Source: Nonomuraea rubra (lineage in GTDB: Bacteria; Actinomycetota; Actinomycetes; Streptosporangiales; Streptosporangiaceae). From it: a DNA stretch of 64,000 nt. The stretch covers positions 6,865,001 to 6,929,000 of the forward strand of contig NZ_JACHMI010000001.1 of the NCBI RefSeq assembly GCF_014207985.1, in the 5' to 3' direction. This document shows, piece by piece, positions 59,280 through 64,000 of this stretch. How positions within the stretch are numbered: the first letter of the stretch is position 1; each line of letters opens with the position of its first letter. A program made the translations under genes and the position numbers. The notes below the pieces were generated by a model. It had not been told where the DNA came from. It did no database searches and was given only the letters and a program-made list of their open reading frames with translations.

Positions 59280-59355
59280 TGTTCGGTACGGCACACCTCA
59301 CCCGATCTGCTCGTTGACCGCGTCCCATCCTGAACGCATGCTTCATAACCGAACA
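59280..59355. promoter_or_regulatory. Divergent TetR operator halves TGTTCGGT / ACCGAACA
   Basis: TGTTCGGT (59280-59287) and ACCGAACA (59348-59355) are perfect inverted 8-mers flanking the 115-bp region between the TetR gene and the methyltransferase gene. TACGG follows both (GGTACGG and CGTACGG). They may be two sites, one at each promoter. Confidence 0.45.
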
Positions 59356-59382
59356 CATCGTACGGAAAAGGAGTCGACCATC

Positions 59383-60030
59383 ATGGGTCTGGGCAAATTG
59401 CTCCACAGCCACCACGAGCACGCCGACGAGGGCGGCACCATCGACCGGCCGCGCGCCTACGACGTCTTCGCCTCGATCGGCTTTCTCGGCGGCCGGCGCA
59501 CCGTCTTCACCCGCCTGGCCACCGCCGCCCGGCCCCGTGCGGGCGACCGCGTCCTCGACGTGGGCTGCGGCACCGGCTACCTCACCCGCATCCTCTCGCC
59601 CGTCATCACCCCCACCGGCCACATCACCGGCCTCGACCCGTCCCCGGCGATGATCGACCATGCCACACGGCAGGCTCCCGCCAACTGCACCTACCTCACC
59701 GGCGTCGGCCAGGACCTGCCCTTCCCGGACGGCTCGTTCGACCTGGTCGTCTCCAGCCTGGCCATCCACCACATGCCCGCCGCCGCACGACCCGAGGCGC
59801 TGCGGCAGATGTTCCGCGTGCTGCGCCCGGGCGGACGGCTGCTGATCGCCGAGTTCCGCCCACCGGCCAACCCCGCCGCACGACACCTCATCGGCCTGCT
59901 CTCCGGCCCGGCCATGCGGCACGACCCGCACGACCTGCTCGGCACCATGATCCCTGACGCCGGGTTTCAGGTGGAGTCCGAAGGCCGGTTGCCCCATCTG
60001 ATGTACTACGTCCGCGCGACCCGCCCCTGA
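59383..60030 (+). CDS. Class I SAM-dependent methyltransferase
   Basis: 215 residues; ATG at 59383 with AAAAGGAG upstream. UbiE/Methyltransf_11 motifs: DRVLDVGCGTGYLTRILSPV (motif I), GLDPSPAMIDHATRQAP, LPFPDGSFDLVVSSLAIHHM (motif II-III) and RVLRPGGRLLIAEFRPP. The N-terminal His-rich LLHSHHEHADEGG is common in a group regulated by adjacent TetR proteins. Substrate unknown; a small lipophilic acceptor or resistance-type methylation is plausible. Confidence 0.92.
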   Translation: MGLGKLLHSHHEHADEGGTIDRPRAYDVFASIGFLGGRRTVFTRLATAARPRAGDRVLDVGCGTGYLTRILSPVITPTGHITGLDPSPAMIDHATRQAPANCTYLTGVGQDLPFPDGSFDLVVSSLAIHHMPAAARPEALRQMFRVLRPGGRLLIAEFRPPANPAARHLIGLLSGPAMRHDPHDLLGTMIPDAGFQVESEGRLPHLMYYVRATRP

Positions 60031-60410
60031 CAAGCGCGTGAGGAGCGTCAGCAGAGGACGTCACTCGACTCAACGCATCAAGTTCCATCCGCCGGAACCC
60101 GCCGTCACAGGCAGAACGCTCGGCCCGGCCGGCCCCGAAGTGACGGCGAAATTCCGCATCACCGTGTTCAAGCTGTGCGGAAGACGCACGTTCGGCAACT
60201 GCCGCCCCTCCGTCTGGGTCTCGCGAAACGGTTACCTGGGACAAGCCCTTCGAAGCTGAACGGTGCCGGCAGCCTGCTGTCAACGGCTGGTCAGCGCGTC
60301 CATCAGCCGCTGAAACACCGAACCGTTCAGGGAACTGGACACCATCGCGGTGTTCGCGGTGCGGGTTGTTGCCGACACCTCAACCTGCTACGCGGGGTGG
60401 ATCGCAGAGC
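60031..60410. other. Spacer without a supportable gene
   Basis: 380 bp downstream of the methyltransferase. A plus-strand frame of 73 codons from 60038 has no ribosome site or known family. No terminator is obvious apart from the palindrome at 60411-60432. Confidence 0.4.
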
Positions 60411-60432
60411 GGGGCGACCGATCGGTCGCCCC
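60411..60432. terminator. Perfect palindrome terminator downstream of the arabinanase
   Basis: GGGGCGACCGA and TCGGTCGCCCC form an 11-bp perfect palindrome, located 24 bp after the arabinanase stop (reverse strand). It could terminate both converging transcripts. Confidence 0.7.
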
Positions 60433-60456
60433 GTCTGGTGCCGTGTGGCGTGCCCG

Positions 60457-61473
60457 TCAGTAGACGACCGGCCAGCCCGCGGAGTCGTACCTCATCAGGT
60501 TGATGCCGAGCTGAGGACGGCCGCTGTCCGTGTAGTAGTGGTAGAACAGCACGTCGGCGTCGTTGTCCGCCAGGACCGCCTGGTGGCCTGGGCCGTGGAT
60601 GCTGCCGTGTCCTGCCAGGATCTCGGTGCCGCCGCCGGCTGTCATGGGCACGCCGTTACGGTCTACGTAGGGGCCGGTGACGCTGGTGGATCGGCCTACC
60701 ATGACGCGGTAGGTGCTGGCTGCGCCGGCACAGCACCGGTCGAACGAGACGTACTGGTACCAGTACGAACCACGCTTGAAGAGGGTCGGCGCCTCGATGG
60801 CGCCGCCGTTGCGGCCGGCGATGCTGCGCAGGGCGGTACCCGACCGCAGTCCCGTACCGGGGTTCAGGTCGATCATCTTGATGCCGGACCAGAACGAGCC
60901 GAAGGCGAGGTACCACCTGCCGCCGTCGATGACCAGGTTGGGGTCGATCGCGTTGAAGTTGTCCGTCGTCCTGGACTCGACGACCAGTCCCCGGTGGGTC
61001 CATGACCCGGACGCTCCGGTGGGACTGGTGGCGAGGAAGATGGCCGATCGGTTCTCCCCGAAATAGGACGCCGAGTAGTACAGGTAGTACTGGCCGTTGA
61101 CGTAGGTGATGTCCGGAGCCCACAGGTCCTGACCACCGCGGGTGTAGGTGTCGGCCCAGGGCGTGCCGTTGGGGAAGACCGAGCCGGCGTTGCGCCAGGC
61201 CGTACGGTCGCTGGACGTCTTGATCGACAGGCCCCGGCCGGTGTGCACGAGGAGGTAGCCCCCGGCCGGGGTCTTGGTGATTTCCGGGTCGTGCACGTCG
61301 ACGATGTCCCCGGTCACGATGCCGGGCCCGGGGTAGGCGGCCGCCGAGGCGGTTCCCACGGTCAGCGGGATGGTGATGGCCGCGGCCAGGACGACGCCGA
61401 GGCCGGCCACCAACGCGGCGATCCGGCGACCCCGGAGCCGGTCGGTAGGGGGCTTGTTTCGTGTGAGTCGCAC
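60457..61473 (-). CDS. Secreted endo-1,5-alpha-L-arabinanase (GH43)
   Basis: 338 residues from a GTG with TAGGAGAG upstream; an ATG-initiated frame 30 codons longer lacks a site. Long signal peptide (RRIAALVAGLGVVLAAAITI ... ASAAA). GH43 five-blade propeller: catalytic base in VDVHDPEITKT, pKa modulator in FNAIDPNLVIDGG, acid in GAIEAPTLFKRGSYWYQYVS; GPGHQAVL near the end matches arabinanases. It degrades arabinan outside the cell; arabino-oligosaccharides would enter by the ABC importer of the same locus. A LacI-type operator is 150 bp upstream. Confidence 0.92.
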   Translation of the reverse strand: MRLTRNKPPTDRLRGRRIAALVAGLGVVLAAAITIPLTVGTASAAAYPGPGIVTGDIVDVHDPEITKTPAGGYLLVHTGRGLSIKTSSDRTAWRNAGSVFPNGTPWADTYTRGGQDLWAPDITYVNGQYYLYYSASYFGENRSAIFLATSPTGASGSWTHRGLVVESRTTDNFNAIDPNLVIDGGRWYLAFGSFWSGIKMIDLNPGTGLRSGTALRSIAGRNGGAIEAPTLFKRGSYWYQYVSFDRCCAGAASTYRVMVGRSTSVTGPYVDRNGVPMTAGGGTEILAGHGSIHGPGHQAVLADNDADVLFYHYYTDSGRPQLGINLMRYDSAGWPVVY

Positions 61474-61622
61474 TACTTCTCTCCTAGGTGTACTCGAGCC
61501 GACCTCTCGGCTGGGGTGCCGCATGGGAGCGGTCGCCGTCGAGGTCTCCGAATGGGGGAACACCTGGCCATTCGCCGCAGCCGAGATCGGCGCTCATTTC
61601 GAACGAATCGGATCGGCCAATA

Positions 61623-61638
61623 ATGTGAGCGCTAACAT
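61623..61638. promoter_or_regulatory. LacI-type operator (ATGTGAGCGCTAACAT)
   Basis: Palindrome around AGCGCT with two mismatches (ATGTnAGCGCTnACAT), typical of LacI-family sugar repressors. It lies 150 bp upstream of the arabinanase start. AT-rich promoter-like DNA is adjacent, with TATATA and TTGATA on the reverse strand. The core is shared with the site at 13150-13164. Confidence 0.65.
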
Positions 61639-61878
61639 CTCGCGAGTAACTCATGAATGACCTATATAGGATCTATCAAGAAATGCACATCTCCGTCAAT
61701 ATGATTTGCCGGGATAAATCTTGGCACTGGAAGTTCCTCATTCGCGTGTGCACGTTCGCGTTTAACCTGTCCGATGGCGCGAGCCAGCGACCATCTGACA
61801 GGTATCAACGGCCGACAAAATAGCGGCATAAACGCCTTGCGATAACGCTTCTGCGGCACCCTCCAAATACCGTGCCAA
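61639..61878. other. AT-rich intergenic region upstream of the arabinanase gene
   Basis: About 240 bp with clearly lower GC than the rest of the window. On the reverse strand it holds TTGACG and TTGATA, with TATATA near 61662-61670, consistent with the arabinanase promoter. A reverse-strand frame (PRFIPANHIDGDVHFLIDPI) has no start and no family and is not called a gene. Confidence 0.5.
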
Positions 61879-63405
61879 TTACTGGATGGGTCGGTGCGGG
61901 CTGACGGACAGCCGGATCGCGGTCCAGGACACCGGCGGCAGGCTTGCCCGCAGGATGCCGTCGGTGACGTCCGCGTCCTTCGCTGGGCTGGGGACGACGC
62001 GGTCGGGGTCGTCCAAGGTGTTCGTGGCATACAGGTCCTCGTCGGCGAGGGTGTACGATTCCGACACCTGCAGGCCCGGGCCGAAGCCGGCCAGTGAGAC
62101 CGCCAGGTCGATGCCGTCGGTGAGGTGCCGGTTCACGACGAAGACCGTGACGTCGCCGGTCTCGGCGTCATGGGTGGCCACGGCGTCGAGGACGGGCACC
62201 GAACCGTACCGCGCGGTCGGGTAGCTGGGCGCCTGGGTCTCTACGCGCAGCACCTCGCCGCGGGCGAGGCGGGAGGTCAGTGCGAACGGGTGGAAGATCG
62301 TCTGCCGCCACGCGGGACCGCCGGGCTCGGTGCGGATCGGGGCGATGACGTTGACCAGCTGGGCCTGGCAGGCGGCGGTCACTCGATCGCTGTGCCGCAG
62401 CAGTGAGATCAGCAGGTTGCCCACCACCACGGCGTCGACAACGTTGTAGCAGTCCTCGATGACCCGGGGGGCGACCTGCCAGTCGGTCTCCTGCTTGGCC
62501 TGGAAGGCGCTCTGGTACCAGACGTTCCATTCGTCGAAGGAGATCTTGAGCTGCTTGGGGCTCTTCAGCTTGGCGCCGACGCTGTCGGCGGTGGCGGCGA
62601 CGCTGTTGATGAAGTGGTCCATGTCGACCGCCGAGGCGAGGAAGCTGCCCAGGTCGCCGTCGATCGGTTCGTAGTAGGCGTGCGCCGAGATGTAGTCGAC
62701 CGCGTCGTAGGTCAGCTCGAGGACCTCTGCCTCCCAGGCGGCGAAGGTCGGCATGGAGGAGCTGGAGCTGCCGCAGGCCACCAGCTCCAGCCACGGTTCG
62801 GCGCTGCGCAGTGCCCGGGCCGTCTCCATGGCGAGCCGGCCGTACTCTCGGGCGGTCTTGTGCCCGGTCTGCCAGGGGCCGTCGAGTTCGTTGCCGAGGC
62901 AGAACAGGGTCACACCGTACGGTTCCGCGGATCCGTTGGCCTGGCGCATGAGCGCCAGACGGGTCCGGTCGGGATGGTTGAGATATTCCTGTACGTCCAG
63001 GGCCTCCTGCACGCCGCGGGTACCGAGGTTGACCGCGTACATGATCTCGACGTCGGCCTTGCGCGCCCAGCGCATGAACTCGTCGATGCCGACCTCGTTC
63101 GTCTCCAGGCTGTGCCAGGCCAGGTCGCGCCGCACAGGCCGGTCCGCGACCGGGCCGACGCCGTCCTCCCAGCGGTAGCCCGAGACGAAGTTGCCGCCGG
63201 GGTAGCGCACGAGCGAGACGCCGAGTTCGCGGGTCAGTTCGAGCACGTCAGCACGGAAGCCGTCGGCGTCCGCGGTGGGGTGCGAAGGCTCGTAGATGCC
63301 GGTGTAGACGCATCTGCCCATGTGCTCGACGAAGGAGCCGAAGGTGCGGCGGGAAACCGGTGCGATGGTGAAGGCGGGGTTGAGGGTGAGGGTCGCGGAG
63401 AGCAC
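61879..63405 (-). CDS. Intracellular alpha-L-arabinofuranosidase (GH51)
   Basis: 508 residues from a GTG at 63405 with GGGAG upstream; no signal peptide. GH51 hallmarks: FGSFVEHMGRCVYTGIYEPS, VRYPGGNFVSGYRWEDGVGP, the acid/base Glu in FCLGNELDGPWQTGHKTA and the nucleophile Glu in LKISFDEWNVWY. It releases terminal arabinose from imported arabino-oligosaccharides in the cytosol. It lies 53 bp downstream of an ABC sugar permease gene on the same strand, so it is probably the last gene of that importer operon. Confidence 0.95.
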   Translation of the reverse strand: MLSATLTLNPAFTIAPVSRRTFGSFVEHMGRCVYTGIYEPSHPTADADGFRADVLELTRELGVSLVRYPGGNFVSGYRWEDGVGPVADRPVRRDLAWHSLETNEVGIDEFMRWARKADVEIMYAVNLGTRGVQEALDVQEYLNHPDRTRLALMRQANGSAEPYGVTLFCLGNELDGPWQTGHKTAREYGRLAMETARALRSAEPWLELVACGSSSSSMPTFAAWEAEVLELTYDAVDYISAHAYYEPIDGDLGSFLASAVDMDHFINSVAATADSVGAKLKSPKQLKISFDEWNVWYQSAFQAKQETDWQVAPRVIEDCYNVVDAVVVGNLLISLLRHSDRVTAACQAQLVNVIAPIRTEPGGPAWRQTIFHPFALTSRLARGEVLRVETQAPSYPTARYGSVPVLDAVATHDAETGDVTVFVVNRHLTDGIDLAVSLAGFGPGLQVSESYTLADEDLYATNTLDDPDRVVPSPAKDADVTDGILRASLPPVSWTAIRLSVSPHRPIQ

Positions 63406-63458
63406 GGATCTCCCAGAGATCGAGGGGATGTGGTGATGAATGGCGCCGGACGGGAGGT

Positions 63459-64000
63459 TCACTTGAGGCTGCCGACGGTCAGCCCGCCCTGCCAGTACTT
63501 CTGCAGGGTGAGAAAGGTGATGATGAGCGGGATGACGGACACCAGGGAGCCGATGATGATCAGGCTCCATAGCGACTGACCGCCGCCGTTGTTCGCGCTG
63601 GCCAGCTGCGACCACAGGCCGATGCCCACGGTGAGCGGGTACAGCTTCGCGTCGGACAGCATCGTCAGCGGCAGGAAGTAGTTGTTCCAGGTGGAGACGA
63701 CCGACAGCAGCAGCACGGTCACGACCGCGGGCCGCATCAGCGGTAGCGCCACCTGGAAGAAGGTACGCAGTTCCCCGGCACCGTCGATGTGGGCCGCGTC
63801 GAGCAGGTCGTCGGGCACGGACGCCGCGGTGTAGACGCGCATGAGGTAGACGCCGAACGGGCTGAGCAGCGAGGGCAGAATGACCGCCCACACCGTGTCG
63901 GTCAGCCCGGCGTTGGACATCATGACGAACGTCGGGATCACCAGGGCGGTCAGCGGCACCATGACCGAGCCGAGCACCAGGGCGAAGACGACGTTGCGCC
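63459..64000 (-). CDS. Carbohydrate ABC transporter permease (MalG-like), 5' part beyond the window
   Basis: The visible 180 codons contain about five membrane segments and the EAA loop DAAHIDGAGELRTFFQVALP LMRP. The C-terminus is ITFLTLQKYWQGGLTVGSLK, the usual end of MalG-type permeases. The frame is open at 64000 (RNVVFALVLGSVMVPLTALV), so the N-terminus and probably the second permease and binding-protein genes lie outside. With GH43 and GH51 it most likely imports arabino-oligosaccharides. Confidence 0.92.
   Translation of the reverse strand, partial: RNVVFALVLGSVMVPLTALVIPTFVMMSNAGLTDTVWAVILPSLLSPFGVYLMRVYTAASVPDDLLDAAHIDGAGELRTFFQVALPLMRPAVVTVLLLSVVSTWNNYFLPLTMLSDAKLYPLTVGIGLWSQLASANNGGGQSLWSLIIIGSLVSVIPLIITFLTLQKYWQGGLTVGSLK

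Noticed and set aside
61662..62030. Reverse-strand 122-codon frame overlapping the end of the arabinofuranosidase gene
   Set aside because: No start signal, no family; the overlapping GH51 gene is secure.

Overview
The window is high-GC DNA with strong third-position G/C bias, many GTG and TTG starts, Gly/Ala/Arg-rich proteins and several probable leaderless transcripts. With an F420/PPOX-type enzyme, an EACC1-type caspase protein and a DUF6623-like protein, this points to a filamentous actinomycete. A Streptosporangiales member such as Nonomuraea is my inference; the sequence does not prove it. Gene density is uneven: intact operons alternate with stretches of truncated, frameshifted genes, as in accessory chromosome arms.

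Layout. 1-6637 is catabolic and transport DNA: a DUF917/hydantoinase-like pair with an MFS carrier, an alpha/beta hydrolase, and a ribose-type sugar ABC operon behind a HutC-type operator. 6768-8003 is a secreted beta-propeller phytase. 8072-9152 holds TPR and MATE fragments and a TetR gene. 9690-10921 is a compact radical-SAM RiPP cassette whose Cys-rich precursor peptide overlaps its maturase. 11265-12952 is a TetR gene with a palindromic operator, translationally coupled to a PhyH-like protein with a pentapeptide-repeat N-terminus. 13150-14755 is a secreted CBM/beta-helix pectate-lyase-like protein with a LacI-type operator. 14906-17428 is an EACC1-caspase-HEAT-transmembrane conflict-type protein. 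17655-24988 is mostly decayed DNA (SDR, XRE, P450, ALDH, TPP enzyme, MmyB-type regulator, Tc toxin and ArsR fragments) around a few intact genes.

26433-32757 is an arsenic-responsive island: a flavoprotein with CCG at both ends, a small winged-helix-like protein, an MFS carrier, ArsR, an ArsO-like monooxygenase, and an 82-residue protein with four CCG motifs coupled to an M28 peptidase. Related ArsR-type operator sequences precede three of its transcription units. 33966-37097 is a large secreted subtilase. 37893-39995 is a LuxR-type response regulator with a frameshifted kinase. 40105-43089 encodes small membrane and secreted proteins, then a tandem-repeat protein and a frameshifted serine hydrolase. 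43424-48411 has a PAS-GAF-PP2C phosphatase, an ISL3 transposase remnant, a truncated Lrp protein and an orphan sensor kinase.

48565-54895 is a redox cluster (isochorismatase fusion, SDR, F420H2:NADP-oxidoreductase-like, LLM flavoprotein, FMN reductase) with HxlR, TetR and LysR regulators. 55043-58451 is a five-gene operon (SDR, SnoaL-like, VOC, broken Zn-ADH, alpha/beta hydrolase) behind a strong palindrome. 58704-60030 is a divergent TetR/methyltransferase pair. 60457-64000 is an arabinan utilisation locus (GH43 arabinanase, GH51 arabinofuranosidase, ABC sugar permease running off the window). No tRNA, rRNA, CRISPR array or intact insertion sequence was seen.
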